From Lycocorax pyrrhopterus obiensis (Eukaryota > Chordata > Aves > Passeriformes > Paradisaeidae), in contig JACSVZ010000002.1 in assembly GCA_014706295.1 (NCBI GenBank), forward strand, positions 103,410,431 to 103,474,430: 64,000 nucleotides of DNA, written 5' to 3'. The notes under the pieces are model-generated. The model did not search any database, was not told where the DNA came from, and saw nothing but the letters and a program-made list of their open reading frames with translations. A program made the translations under genes and the position numbers. Below are positions 13,691 through 27,339 of the stretch, one piece after another. Numbering within the stretch: position 1 is the stretch's first letter; the number at the start of each line of letters is the position of its first letter.

Positions 13691-16600
13691 TATAAAGCAC
13701 TGGAATCAGCCCTGTAAAATGGACTCTTTCTCACAGCTCACACATGTGACTTTATCTTTCTCAGGGTGTAGTCCTGCTGTAGTCACCCCTGTCAGTCCTC
13801 CAGGTTATAATTAGGGCTTCCAGGGATTTGGCCCAGTATGAAAACAGAAATCCATTGTTTTTGTGTGTTGCCATCTTCCACGTTTGTAACATTTTTGTAT
13901 TTCTTTATTCATATTTTTGCGGAGAGTGTTTGCGCTTCCGATACAGGAGGCTTGGGATGATAACATGAGGGTGGCTACTCCCCAGCAGCATTTACATGGT
14001 ACTTCATAAAGGCTCCTGCTTCAAAAAACATTCTTCACAACAGATAAGCCAGTGTCAGTAACAATATCAATATTTACCAGCAGGACATTAGATCTCGTGT
14101 CAAAAGCTGTAGTAGGTTTTTCTGAGAAGCATCTGAGCTCCCGTGTGCAGCCATCCAGGCTCCACGGTGCACATCAAGCTCTTATTAGGGACCTGATAGT
14201 CTTAACTAGATCAACAGCCAGCAAGCAAATAAAGCAGGCCTGGATCCTCATGGACTACTGACTCAATACAGGAGAATATTAACTTCTGTGAATGCTAAAG
14301 ACACTGACAGCTGTCATATACCTTTCCTCCAGGGCTACAACAGCCCAGAGGCTGGGAAATTCAGGTTTTATGTGAGACAACCCAATGACAATATTACCAC
14401 TTTCTTCTTTTCCTGCACACAAGTTTTGGAGCAAATGCTTCTGTCACTGAGAGGAGAAAGTGCATTTTCCCATCTGCTTGTACTGACTAAAACACCTAGT
14501 CTAAATGCTTTCTTGGAGGGAAAAACCCAACTAGCCCATGGAGCAGCTCCTACCTGAAGTAATTGGGTATTACTGGAATGGCTGTTGCCAAATATTTTGA
14601 AAATATTCACTTCAGAGTAACATAAAGATACAATGCTGTACAACTGCCATCCTTCTACAGTACCATGTAAATAAATGTTTATGTATTTTTTCACTTGCAT
14701 AAGCTGTAATCTTAGAGGAATGAACTGCATTACCACATTCTATTTAGCTTTCTAATGAGCAGCTCTGACCTTTATCACAAACCCCCTTCCCACCACCAAA
14801 CTCCATGTTAATAAAGAGCCGATGTGAATTTGAAAAAGGATCCAATTCCCCAAAGGTTGTTAAATAGCATGTTCTAGCACTCACTGACTGATCTCCACAG
14901 GATAATTAATTCACCGATGAGAAATGTGTCTGCAGTTCATTTTTGGTGGACTGGGATTAAAAAAAATGTACTACAACTAACCTTCAAGACAGTCAGTTTT
15001 GTGGAATGACTCACAGAGGAAAAACTTTGCTCTAACTAACTAACAATATTCCCAGTGTGTGATCAGGCATTTTAATCAGTGTCTGATTTCAAATCGCTTT
15101 GTCACACTCTACCAATGACGCGTTACAAATGTGCAGGACTGACCCACCGGCCTGAAACAATGTCAGTCCGTTGCAACTAGCAGAGGGTATAGAAACAGCA
15201 AACATATGCTCAACAACTTCCTATGGTACAGTTTGAAGAAAGATATGCTCCTGTACGTGCAGTAGATTTAAGCACTGATACTGCACTGACACGGTAGCAA
15301 GTGCAGGATGGGAGTTTCGCTTTATAGACGCTTCTGCTACTAAAAGATGAGCTGTCAGTGAAACAAACGTGTCACCAGAAGTTGCAGTTGGTGCTTTTTC
15401 CACAAGTGACAGAACAATAAGCCTGCCATACAGACTTTGCCCAATGAGCATTTGAAAGCCTCTCTCTCCATCTCACACGCTATGGCAAAAGAAACACACC
15501 AGTGGGGTTATGTTTTTGACACATTTTATAAATACCTGTACCACCTCCATGTTCTGGAGGTCTATTTTATTGTATCTTCATGCAGTCTACAGATGAGTTA
15601 CTTCAGAAACTTCTTGCTTATAGCTATTTCAACCTCCTCTTGGCACAATAGAAAATGATGAAGTAATTCAAAGTATTTGTTCTTGTATAGGATGACCATT
15701 TCCCATTGGTATGCACTCACCGCATGCAGTAAGTTCAAGGGAAATAGCTTGTAAGCCTCCCAAAAGGTGACAGAGTAATGGGAAGGAACTGAACTCCAGA
15801 TAATGCCATATTAAAAAACAAATCATCAAATTTGGAGCAGCATCACATGACCAAAGAATAGTAACTGTATCATTTTTATGCCAAAAAACCCCCTCAAAAA
15901 CCAACAAAGATATGAGACACTGAGTCTGCTACTTAAACTTCAGTATCATATAAAGCTTTTCAAAATATTTTAAAGTAAATAATTATGAAAGAAATAGAAG
16001 CAAAATAAAATAAAAGGGCTGAAAAGATAAATTATAATTCTAAACTAGTCAAAAGTCTTTCATTTTCTAAACCCCTGACTTATAGCCTATCTTATTTATC
16101 TTCGACAAAATAGCTGATGTGATATTGTGCGAAAAGTTATTAGCAAAGACATTAGCTGTGTAAGAAGAGGTCTCAAGGGGAAGACACAACAGGTAGCATG
16201 ATGTATTGTAAGAAAGTTACAGGAACCCCTCTTACACCCATTACTGTCCTTCACAAAAACAGGTGAATTTGCTTATATAGTTTGTATATAATTATAATAT
16301 AAATATATAATTTGAGGACTCCACTTGAAAGTCACTGGCAAAAAGAAAAACAGTATACCATATAGAAAGGTCTAAGTGGCTTTAAAGACTAATGCAAAGA
16401 AAATCCCACTGTATGAAGTGCAAGGTGAAGCACTGGAAATCTTATAAAAGCTAAGGGCTACAGGCCCTCCAAAGAAAAAAACCGGACTACAGAGGATGTG
16501 TTTGTGTTCCAGCTGGTCAGCACGATGAGGAAATAGCTGTGTGAAGCTGCTATGAGGAAGCAATAAAGCTTCTTACGTGGAGTATTTCCAGCAAAGAAAG

Positions 16601-17559
16601 ACAATATCATTGTCATTCTTTAGGGCATCTGCTAGAGATAATGTGGGATGCTGCTTGCATCCCTGCTTCCCCCATTCAAGAAACATGAACTCATGGTGTC
16701 AAAGGAGCAGATGAGAAGACATGTCCAGGAGAACAGAGAGTGTATTTTATGAGAGATTTGAAAAAGTGAGTTTCGTTCTAGCCAAATGAAAGCTGAGAGA
16801 ATGTGATTGCATTCTATAAATTCACAGGGAGGGTAAACACTAGGGAAGAGCTGTTTAAACTAAAAGGCAATGTTGGCATAAGAACAAAGGGGTATGAGCT
16901 GGCCATGAATAACTTTAAGATGGAAATCAAAGGAAGGTTTGTAACCACAAGAACACTGAAGTTCTCAAGCAACCTCCCAGTCTGGCTGGAGAAATAATAA
17001 GTTGTTTTAAGATGATGTTCAACACATTTATGAAAAGAGCTATGCAATATGGAGGGGGAACCTAAGTCACCCAGGAAAATTCTTTTGTCCCACATTTCTA
17101 TACTTTGGGTGTCAGTGTGTGGAAAAGAAGAGCTCTTTTTTCTTTTCATGGCCTATAAAACACTGGTTTAAATAATGGTAGGGCAAAAGTTACTGAGTTG
17201 CTACTACAATGGCTTCTGAGCTGTAATTTGAACAATGAATGTGCTAAATAAGCTATTAAGTCAAAAAGATGAGTTGAATTGCAGAGTACCATTCGCTGGA
17301 AAAATCTCTGGCTGTTACTGAATCATTAGAACACACAACAAGGAAACGTGACTTGCTCAAAGTGTCAGTGCAGTTGCATGTGTTATTTTAGATTTACTGG
17401 GAATATGTGTCTATGTGAAAATGATTTTACACTGTAGAAAACAGGAGCGGCAGCCCTTGCAACAACCTTATTCTTAGCTATCAGTTTGTGTACCTTTACT
17501 GCATGGAAAGAAATACAACAGTTTAATTAAATTTCTTAAGGTCAGTGAAATGCCATTGT
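13691..17559. other. No gene recognised
   Basis: AT-rich sequence without a supported gene or known transposon. A nearly pure A/T patch lies near 16280-16312. Frames open on both strands at 14.29-14.74 kb overlap each other and look like chance. Confidence 0.4.
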
Positions 17560-17800
17560 TTTGACAATCAGCTGTGATCACATAAACCTTGGGGTCCAGA
17601 TGGCTGGCTGTTTAATGGCAACACTGCATTGACAAATTCACCAATTAGATAGACATTAATATTACATCCTTTCAGATTCTGAGCACAGCCTGACCTCACC
17701 GAAGTGGGCTGGTGTCTTGCTTAATCCCTTGTGCATGCTCGCAGAATGTTATCGTGCTGCTATAGTGGGTTCATCCATCAAAACTGCCCTGGCTTCTCAG
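17560..17800. promoter_or_regulatory. Possible conserved non-coding element
   Basis: A mixed-composition block with several homeodomain-type cores (TTAATGG, CAATTAG, ATTAAT) within about 100 bp, free of simple repeats, in otherwise featureless sequence. The call rests on motif density only. Confidence 0.15.
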
Positions 17801-19666
17801 CATGCTGAACATTATTGAGTTTGTAAAAACAGATGTCATAACACACTGCTGGCAGAGTTGTGCTCTCTCGAGGGACAGCAAAAGAAACCACCCCCTCCAC
17901 ACACACGCACTCATGGACACACATGCTGGGGGCACTGGTGTGCTGTGTCAATTCTCCCCTGGCTACTCTGGGCCTGACAGGGAAGGGAAGACCCCAGACT
18001 TATGGGTGTTCAGAGGCCTGCATGTCTTGGTGCAGATAACTGCCCTTCTTTCCAGAGAGGCTTTATTCCTTACACCAAATTTGCTCTTTTTTCTTTAATG
18101 GCTCAAGATATACCATGTTGAGAATCCAGAATTACAACCTGCATTAAACTGCAGTGGTGTTGTCTTGCATGGAGCAATTCCTCTGCATAACAATGAGTTC
18201 CTGGGGACAGAACCCACTTTCCCCTTCACCAGCTCTATGGCCAGCTGTGCCTCTGGAAATGAAGAAATGAAAAGATCTGATGGTTTGACTGTAACAGAGG
18301 AAGAGGCAATGACACCTGCCGATGCTCAATTGTTTCAAATTACACCCTACCCCTCCATTTTTAAAAATAATTCAAGACAAAAAAGTCTGTTGTTTTTAAT
18401 TAGATTTCACTATTCTCCATTGTCTTCCCCTGGGCAGTGGTGGCAATGATAATACACCTACAGAACACTTACAGCCTTTTCTTGTATGAGAGCAATCTCA
18501 AGTAAGAAAGAGAAGTTACCTTAATGCAGCTTTCCACCAGGCCATCTCTCATTTCTGTGCTTCTCCTGTGGAAAAATTCTTTTCAGTTTCCCACCTGGAA
18601 TACCTGTCCAGGGTACAAGAGATATGGACAATAAGAAAGTGATGCAGCGTGTGTAGGTACTACTACCTCCTCAATTATATGATGATTACTCTTTGAAATC
18701 TTTCCTTTGAGAATGTTCTATTCTGTTCTATTTTCTGCAGTTAAAATGAGGGATGCCATTGTATTTGGTAGCTTCTCAGAACTAAGTTTCTCAGAAAATG
18801 ATGTTAAGAGGCCCATCATTTGCATTTTTTTTAAAGAACTTTGATTTGTCAGGAAGGCATTGCCTCAGGAGCCCTAGGCTTGATGACAACATGAATATAC
18901 TTGCTCTATTAAATGACCACAACAACAGAACAAAGAATAATCCGTTGATGCTGTAAACACTGAAAACTAACATCCCTCATTTGTGATGGAAGTGTGCACC
19001 TCAAATTTACACATTCTACTGGAATAAGTAATCTCCAAACAGAATTTAGCTAGCTGGTATATTTTCAGCTTTTTCACTCTTATTCAGCCAAGACTAATCC
19101 TGAACTGGTTTCTATCTGTGATGGTCAAAATTGCTTTCTGGTAGGTTGCCTGATATCAGTGGTGATGGGAAGAAAGACATTTTTCATTGAAAACAATGGA
19201 AGGAATTTTCAGAAAAGACTACTCAACCATTATTTTGAAGCACTGAGTGACTTTGTGTTCTATTGATAACCCTAGTGCAAATGGAGATATTAAATATCAC
19301 TTTCACAGCAGTGTAATTTTCCTTACTGAAGAGTAGAACTTCACTAATCTGTACTTAAATTTAGAGTAAATGTGAATTTAGATTAGTTCCTTATACATCT
19401 TTGGTAAATATACACATATATGTATATAGTTATATATTTAGAAAAGACAGTCCAATAACTCATGAAATAAGTTGTTTTGCTGATAAATACAGAGTCCCAT
19501 TATCTACAGTAGTAACTGGCCACTTTCTTGCTAGTCCCAAAAATATTTGCAAATCTTGAAAAGCCCATAATTATTTTTCTGATAATTTGTACTAGGAGTG
19601 TGCTCTTCACTTAGCTTACTGTGATTTAAATGAACACTTAGAGGCTATGTGGAGTAAATGGGCTGA
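17801..19666. other. No gene recognised
   Basis: No supported gene or transposon. A TA-rich simple patch lies near 19408-19440. The sequence ends at the 6-bp target duplication of the solo LTR that follows. Confidence 0.4.
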
Positions 19667-19672
19667 GTGAAG

Positions 19673-20253
19673 TGTCACTGCCCTGGGAGAGGGGTCAGCC
19701 TCAGGGGGCACTTGTCCAGCTCTGGAGAGGCGACAGTGACCTTCCCGCAGACAGGCACTGAAAAGTGTCGAGTCTCGGCGGCCGCGTGGTCGGGCAGCAC
19801 TGGCTCTGTGTCAGCAGGCGCACCCAAATGCGAGGGGACCCGAAGGTCTGAGTCTCTCAGGAATCCCGGAGGCGAAAGAGGCAAGGGAGAGGACCACTCC
19901 GTGAAACCTTCCAGGAGTTTATTTCCCCCAAAAGCAAAGAGGAGGAATGGCCGTAGGGCCAGGGTTACAGGCGCCTTTTCAACAGGGGTGGTACAGAACA
20001 AACAACCAATAGAGGATAAGCCCGGAGGAGGATCCCAAGGACACAGAACCAATGGCTAAGTTACAGAGGAGGGAATTTACAGAACAAACCTATGAACAAC
20101 TGAACTTAGCAGAACTTTCTGGAGAAAGGGGTACGGGCTCAGACCTGGGCCTCACCCGTGGACTGCCCTTCACTCTCTGAATCGTCAGTCCGTTGGGTAG
20201 GCATGACGTGATGGGCAGCGGGCAGACCCCAAGTGGTCCAAAGCACTCCAACA
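19673..20253 (-). mobile_element. Solo LTR, ERVK/alpharetrovirus-like, antisense
   Basis: A 581-bp block begins TGTCACTG and ends CCAACA on the plus strand, so it has the TG...CA ends of an LTR. It is bounded by a perfect 6-bp direct duplication GTGAAG (19667-19672 and 20254-20259). Six-base duplications are typical of ERVK and alpharetrovirus-type integrases. Orientation is minus: the polyadenylation signal AATAAA reads on the minus strand at 19918-19923, and two CCAAT motifs lie upstream of it in that direction (ACCAAT near 20005 and 20046 on plus). By eye it holds about 23 CpGs and a GCGGCCGC octamer (19778-19785), far above the surroundings. No internal retroviral region is present, consistent with LTR-LTR recombination. 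The LTR structure is seen directly; the class is inferred from duplication length. Confidence 0.88.
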
Positions 20254-20259
20254 GTGAAG

Positions 20260-21842
20260 GATCTGAGAAAAACATCAACTTGCAGAAAGTATTCAGCAAT
20301 GACTTTCACAAAGCACTGACTCATAGCTGGATTGAAAAAAAAATAGAGGTGTTTAGTTCCCTTCAAAATTAATGAGACCTCCGTGATGCTTTTTAGAAAG
20401 TCTTTTATAGTTTAGAAACTGATTTTTTTTCCCTGATGTCACAGATGATGACTGATATACTTAAACATATTTTATGGTATAAATTTAATTTTAAAAAGCC
20501 TAAAAGTAGCACAATGTCTCTACCAGGCAAGGCTAATTATGTGCTTGTGCCTCTGAGTAGAAATATTGGAATAGGATCTGTATATATTACAGAAGAAAAG
20601 TGTTATTTAACATGAAGGCATTTTTTAATGATAGATAACAATAGGTACTATAATAGTCTTGCACTTCAAGAAGAATTCAAAACCATAAAGGTAGTCCTGT
20701 GAATTTTTAATATTTATAGAAAATGTCAAGGCAGTTATGATAAAGCTATAACTTTAAAGTTTTTGAGATAATTACATAATTTTATTATGTTTCTTTTTAT
20801 TTCTTGCACATAGCAAGCTTAATTCTGGGTGGGGTCATAAAGTGCATAGAGAGAAAGACTTACAGTAAAGCAGATGCAATTTTAACTTTAAATTATTCAT
20901 GAGTTCAGGCTTCCAATGAGTTTACAGCCAAAAGGGAATACAAAAAACTTGATTTCTTCTGCAAATAGAAAAACAAAACTCACACTCTTTTAGGTGCACA
21001 CCCAAGCTCTGCTTAAAAAAAAAAAAAAAAATCAAAAAAACTTCCCAACCTCAAAATACCAAATTTAGCTGCTTAAATGTGGTTGCTACCATTCAACAGC
21101 TGCCATAGTCAACAGCAAGGTATCTGTGTGTGTAGCTGAACCTCTCTGATAATGGTCAGTCATGAGCTGGATGGAAGGGCAGTTTTCTAATCATGCCATG
21201 GCAATCTTATAGTCAGAACTGACTACCACCTATATAGACTCTCGTTGACCTCCTGGACAATGAATCACTGTGTCTTCTGAAACCCGTGTTTCTGGAGACG
21301 TTCTTGGGGTTGTGAGTGATCAGTCACAACTTTGTCCATCCATTAATCACAGCAGATTATTTTTAGCTGTACCCGTTCTGCTTTGCAAGTCTAGTTTCAC
21401 GTGCCACTTCCCACAAACTATAAGCAGGGATTGCAGCAATGCCACAACTAAACAGGCTTAAAAGGCTCTCAGATACACTCTTGCCTTTCCAGACTATGAA
21501 GTCATGACTTAGACTGCCATCAATGAAGAAGACACCACAGATGTTTTCTTTTTGTTGTTAAGGTGAAGAATACAAATATCCCAGTCATACATTCTCAAAA
21601 GATATCATGTTGGAAATACTTCTATTTGCAAACAAGTGGCTAATGGAAATTTTTATATCAGCAAGTGGCATGAAAAGACAATTATTGTCTCTGTGTGGCA
21701 TAGCTCAGCATAACAAAACAAACAGACCTACTTTATTTTAGGTTTGACTTTGCTTTTCTCTTCTGCCAACCTCCCGAAGCTGCAGCTCCTCTGTGGGAAA
21801 GAGAAGGAAGGAAGAAAGAAACAGGCAGCAAGATCAGAACAA
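20260..21842. other. No gene recognised; contains a poly-A tract
   Basis: AT-rich sequence without a supported gene. A run of about 17 A lies near 21015-21031. No retrocopy or transposon was recognised. Confidence 0.4.
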
Positions 21843-22068
21843 AAAAGGAGATATTTCCTTAGAGGGTGGAGAGGCACTGAAACAGTGTGTTTCAGTGTTG
21901 TCCAGAGAAGTTGTGGCCGCCCCATCCATAGAAGTTCAAGGCCAGGCTGGATGGGGCCTTGAGCAAACTGTTCTAGTGGCATCCCTGTCTATGGCAGGGG
22001 GATTAGAACTAGATGATCTTTAAGGTCTCTTCCAATCCAAACCATTCTACAATTCCGTGAATCTGTGA
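21843..22068 (+). mobile_element. CR1 LINE 3' end (5'-truncated)
   Basis: This is the 3' untranslated end of a chicken-repeat-1 retrotransposon. Recognisable CR1 landmarks occur in order: the GGCACTG...CAGAGAAGTTGTGG segment, the CCATCC...AGTTCAAGGCCAGGCTGGATGG segment, then ACTAGATGATCTTTAAGG and TCTTCCAATCCAAACC. It closes with three 8-bp terminal units, ATTCTACA, ATTCCGTG and AATCTGTG (22044-22067). The element is severely 5'-truncated, as most avian CR1 copies are, and carries no reverse transcriptase. A small insertion (about 21889-21898) disrupts the motif that follows the GGCACTG block. Apparent open frames across it are derived from the repeat. Confidence 0.93.
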
Positions 22069-22594
22069 TATTTATTCACTCACTGGGCAGTGAAACCATG
22101 AAACACATTGTTCCAAGGATGTTGCACAGACACTCTGAAAGCAGTTAGTTAAATTAATACAAGAAAAATGCATCAGTGACAAAACCCCACAAGTCCAAAC
22201 CCTTTTTCACTAAAACACAGATAGATGCAAAATGAAATGATCCCTTGGGGGAAATGTCAGTGTGCACTTGCCTTGGTGGTATATTCATAAGGCAAGTGCT
22301 GCAGGTGATGGGGAGAGGATAAAGGCTGGAAGGATCTCTGACCCTATGTGCTCACTCTCACATTGTTATAATGTATAGGCTCTGTCACACAGATCATGAA
22401 GGAGATGTGAACTTTGGGGGTACATAAGAGAGGGACAGCACAAGAAGAAATCAGTTCACTTTGCTCTTACTCTGAGTAGTTCTTCCATTTCAGATGTCTC
22501 ATACCTCAAATCCTGTCTCTACAAAAGCTCAGATTGTGTCTCTGAATCCATCCTCTCATGCTGTTTCTGGTTGTGAGTTGAGTGCAGTGAGTCG

Positions 22595-22760
22595 CAGACT
22601 AGAAACACCTTTTTATCTGTTACGGAGGTGAAACATTGAAACAGGCTCCCTGCAGAAGATGCTAAACCTTCTACCCTGAGAATTTTTAAACCAGGTCAGA
22701 AAAATTTCTTCCAGAGAGGAACAGAGCACATTTTGTCCTGGAACAGAGGGACTGAGTAAC
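22595..22760 (+). mobile_element. Old, degenerate CR1-type LINE fragment
   Basis: The segment with GTGAAACATTGAAACAGGCTCC, a GATGCTAAACCTTCTACC block and GAGAATTTTTAAACCAGG follows the order seen near the 3' end of older amniote CR1 subfamilies: an 'AGGCTGCC' segment, a 'GATTCTCC...GGAGG' segment, then 'TTTTTAAGACCAGG'. Many substitutions suggest a much older insertion than the CR1 copy at 21.8-22.1 kb. No terminal 8-bp units are visible. Confidence 0.5.
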
Positions 22761-25700
22761 CTCTTTCATTCCATTGTACTTGCTTTGCCCCAGAGCCCCT
22801 GTTCCTTTTTAAGCCTACAATTTTTAAGGAGCATGCTGCCTCCTCTCTTTTTTTCTACTCAGCCCTCACTTGCTAAGGCTGGCAGAGGCTGAAGAAACTG
22901 GTGTAATCCGTATCTTCTACCCGGCCCCATTTTATACATGGTATAAAGGGGGTGCAGTTCACTCTAAGTTATTCTTAGATTTCAACACATCATTGTACCT
23001 GTATTTTATGTACAAGTACATAAAGGAAAGACAATTAATTTAGCTAGATCTGGTTATAACTTCTTGGGGTTTCAGAGATGGCTTTTGTTAAGGGTAAGTA
23101 AAGATGCATCACATCGTGCTTTGCTGCATTCAGAGTGCAGCACTCTTGAGTGCTACCTGCTTTGTGAGGCCCCTCACTTCATAGGAACCCCATTAGAACA
23201 GAGATGCAAAATCTGTGCTCCCCTCAGCAGTCACACAAACACCCGGTACTTTCTCTGCCTGCTGTCAACCAGGAAGGCTTGGTATTCTTAAAGAACAGCT
23301 GCAAAAGCCAAATCACTTTGTTACCAAAGAGAAGTCTTTGCTGAAGTTTATAGCTGAAGTCTGAAGGCAAGCAGATGTTTTGTATCTGTGATTTGGGGGC
23401 TATGCAAAGTTCTGCAAATAAGGGATCACGCTTTCTCTTACACAACCAAGAGCAAGCAAGTAAATAAATGCCACCCTATCACCTAACAGCCCCCATAAAG
23501 GTCAAGCTGTTCTTGGCTGTTCTCTCTTACTCTGCGAGGGGAGTCTATTGCTATTTCAAGGTGTGATGATACACTATTTGGAAAACATCCTGTCTCCCCG
23601 GGAAACAAGTTCAGATGTAGTCCTTGGCACTGCTGATGCAAATACCTCACTGCTATCAAAGTTACTCTCTTAAAATACATTTTTGCCAGTGTACAAAGTC
23701 CTTTTCCCCCATTAGGTCCTTAAAGAACAGAAGCCCATGTAAGTGTGTAGCTCATTGCCCAAAATTCACCCACAATAAATATATCTCTGCCATTTTTTCC
23801 TACACACGAGCTCAAAATTTTCAATGCTTATCAGTGGATATGTATCTTTCATTTCTTCTCATTCCTGATATGGACAACACTTTCTGCGTACTTCATTAAT
23901 GTTGCTAGCCTATTGTTGAAAATCATAAAACTGTTCTTCCCTATCCCTTGTATTCATAATCCTAATAGATTGTGGTATGCTGTCATATTCTTTCAAAAAG
24001 CCAGGCTTCTGTATTTGAAGGGAGTTTCCCTATGTCCATGTTTGTAACCATTTCTGCACATTTTCTAGTTCGGATTCGCCTTTTCTGAGCAGAATGCTGG
24101 CTTTTTTTCTGGAAAAGCAGATACTGGACACATCAGAGCTGGAACATTTATTTAAATGGAAAACTTAATAATCCCATGGTGAATATTTTGATTTTCTGTG
24201 TCGCTTGATATCTAGTGATTCAAAGAGAGTCTCATTATTAGTTATAGAACATCAAGCAAAATTAAAGAGGATTCTATTCTTGTAATCAAACAAGAAAACC
24301 ACCAGGAGAACAGTTGGTCTTGTATACTCAGGTTAAAAGAGCCTGGCTTTTAAAAACAAACAAGAACTGCTACAATTATGTAGATGGTGGCCAAATACAG
24401 ACTAGACTATGGCTTTCCCTTCTACTGCCTCTGAAGAAATTACTTATCTGCCTTCCTTAGATAAGATCTAATCTTGATTTACAGACTGAGTGTGCCAGCT
24501 AATTCATTGTCTTCACTGGAATATTCCTGGCTCAAGTTTACATGGAAGACTGTGTTGAAAATCTGGGGATCCAGACAGGGTGTGTGTGCAGTTGTTCTGA
24601 GTTTACCAAGACCGTTCTCTGGCGCGGGCTGTTTCACAATGGCAATTGCACAGACTCCCAAGGGTACTTTCTTGGGAGAAGTAGAGCAGAAAGGCTCTGA
24701 GGGAGGAAAAATATTTTTCTCTTTCTCTCATAGTTACAGAAATTCTCATAAAAGTGAGAAATACAAATTACTCTCCTGCAACTAGGTGTTGTGGAGGTAG
24801 AGCTCACCTACTTTTCTCTAGAAACTTTTTCAGACGCTGGAAGATCCTTGTGTTTCCCAGCGTTTTTTCTTTTCTGGTCTGAGCAAACCCATACCTTGGA
24901 GCCTTTTCCTGCAGGCTGTGTATAACCGGTCACAGAATGCCCATTGCTCATCTCCAGTGTCTGAAGCAATCCAGCTTATGTGACAGGTTAGTTCCATAAC
25001 TCTCTTGTTCAGGCATTGATGCTGCATGGGCAGGAGTGTTTATTTCAGTTTTTTTGTGGCTGGAATTTCTTTCTGTGACTTTGATGTTCTGATGGTGGTT
25101 ATTCTGAGACAGTGGTCCCTTGACTGTCATAAGGAGGTGATCAAGCATGTCCATATCTAAAACTTGGTTCTGCCCTTGTGAAAGTTCTCAAAGTCTATAT
25201 GGTGTCTGAGACAGTAGTGCTGTTTCTTTCAAGAACAGATAAGCAGATTAGCCCAAAGGACCTCTAAGTAGCCTGGTCATCCACGCCCTGGAATCTTTGT
25301 TCAGTGCTAAGAAATAGGTTTGGAGGGTGTCCTGAAACAGAAATTAGGCATTTCTTTGATAGATTTTTCTTCCCTGAATCTGTCTTGATGTTGTTTGAAT
25401 GTGGATGAACAGGGACATCCCACATGCCTGGTAGCAATAAGCTCAACAGTGAGATAGCATGATATGGTGACAGAGACCACCATTCATTATGAAGATGCTT
25501 CCTAAGCGTTTCCTTCAGACTTCTCCAGTTCTGTGGTTTTAAGGTGTTATCTGACACAGTGAGAAACCATTCTGTTCTTCTTCCACCATATCTGATGTAA
25601 TTACACAGGCTTTAATCATAGACATTATATCCTGACTGAAGATCACTCTTTAATGTTTCCCTGCACCTAAACTTTTCAGCATTTTTACCATTTTTATTGC

Positions 25701-26989
25701 CTTTCCCTGTACTATTCTTGATTGTTATGTACGTTTTGTTTTGAGGATAAACAGGAGGAAATATGGCTCTGGCCTGACACTCAGCTAGAAAAGGGAGAGC
25801 CCCCTGACAAGACTATACCTGCTGATTATTTAATAGAAAATATGTCACTGGAGCTATCACATACTGAATTTGGCCTGGATCAGAATTGCATCTGCATATT
25901 ACAGACACAAGGTCCAGGGAAGAGATGGCTGGTACATAATTATAATAGAAGAAATTTTTGCATGGACTACAGTAGGAAATATTTACAATGAAAAAATTAG
26001 ATTTGCATGATAACAACAAACCTTTACTTCCATTTGGGAGTCTTGTTAAGATCCATATTGACAAAAAAACTAAGGATGCCTGGTTTTGCCAGCTATTTCT
26101 TCCTCAACACTACCATGAATTAGTAACTTGCAGAATGTTCCCAATGTTGCAAATATTCCACATGAACCTTTACAAAACAAGATTGGTTATATATCACTTT
26201 TATGGTATGATCCATGAAGATTTTAGAAGTAAACTGAAAGAAAGCTTGTACAAGTCACTTATTTTGATTGTGGTTAAACATCATCAATATAGTTGAAATA
26301 GACATGATGCAAACCCCTAAAACATTATTAGTAGTAATGATTTTAATTTTAGAAATTATACAACTGGGTGAAAAGAATGATAAGAGAATTGATACAAGAA
26401 AACTTTATTTCACTAACTTTTTAAATGTTTGTATTGCTGTTACCTGATATGTATATAGCACCCTCTCTTTGATAGATTTTTTTTTTAAGATATCAATAGA
26501 GCCAACTTGTATTTACCATAAAACCTCATACCCCAGAAAGAGCAATAAGCAAGTCCCTAAATGGTAATAACCTCCTAGCAGATACCTGAGTGTAAATAGC
26601 ATAGAATTAGCAGCAACAGGCTCTCCTTTAAAGGCAACATTTTGATGTTTGGTCTATATGCAGCCATTTATTGAGAGAAATGGTGTGTAACAGACATAGT
26701 GCGTTGCCCAGGACACTGGAGGGTGCTGTGAAAACTGAGGAAAAACGTGTACATTCTGGGAAACCAACAGCTGTACAAAGAACATAAGGTCTGTTACCCA
26801 TTTTGAAGAATGACAGGTTCTAAGTAAAAAGGCCAAAGGGTTACAGCCACAATAATGAAATAGCTAAACTGAGAGAAATGTTTCATCAAGTTCCCCAAGA
26901 AATAATTAGAGTCTCTTGATGGAAACCACATGCAACAGCATAAGGTGGGATTTCATGCATGGATTGTGGCACCAGTAGAGAGAAATAAT
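22761..26989. other. No gene recognised
   Basis: No supported coding region, RNA gene or identifiable transposon. Open frames (for example 24474-24785 and 25988-26296 on plus) have no recognisable domains and overlap frames on the other strand. Confidence 0.4.
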
Positions 26990-27300
26990 GACAGCACTGT
27001 GATGTGGTGGCAGAGATCAGCTCAGAAGGGACAGCAAGCGTGGAGTGAGGGCACAGTGACTGCGAGGAAAGGAGGCTGGCAGGAGGAGGAAGGAGGTCAT
27101 GAGTTTGCTGGGGATGCAAAGACTGTGGCCACAAAGTCAGGGCAGAGCCAGTACCACTGAGGCTTGGTTTCTGGCTTTACAAGACTCAGCATCCCTGGAT
27201 GATGAGAGACACTGGGACATGAGTGACACTGGCACACCAGCAACAGGATCCCTTGGTCACCAGTGCTTGGACACAGCAGGGACATTTTGGTCCCCCTGAT
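26990..27300. repeat. G-rich block of unknown origin
   Basis: A locally purine/G-rich segment with recurring GACACTGG- and GGACA-like words (27208-27290), open on both strands in places. It contrasts with the AT-rich flanks. It could be a degenerate tandem repeat or an old mobile element. I recognise no family. Confidence 0.3.
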
Positions 27301-27339
27301 GTCCTGGGGAAAGCAAAACCCAGATCATCTTTTTTTTGG

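Noticed and set aside
14288..14736. Overlapping frames on both strands (89 and 122 codons)
   Set aside because: Mutually overlapping and without domains; treated as chance.
19667..20059. Overlapping 130- and 125-codon open frames on opposite strands
   Set aside because: They lie in the GC-rich solo LTR; CpG-rich sequence has few stops, and neither frame has a domain.
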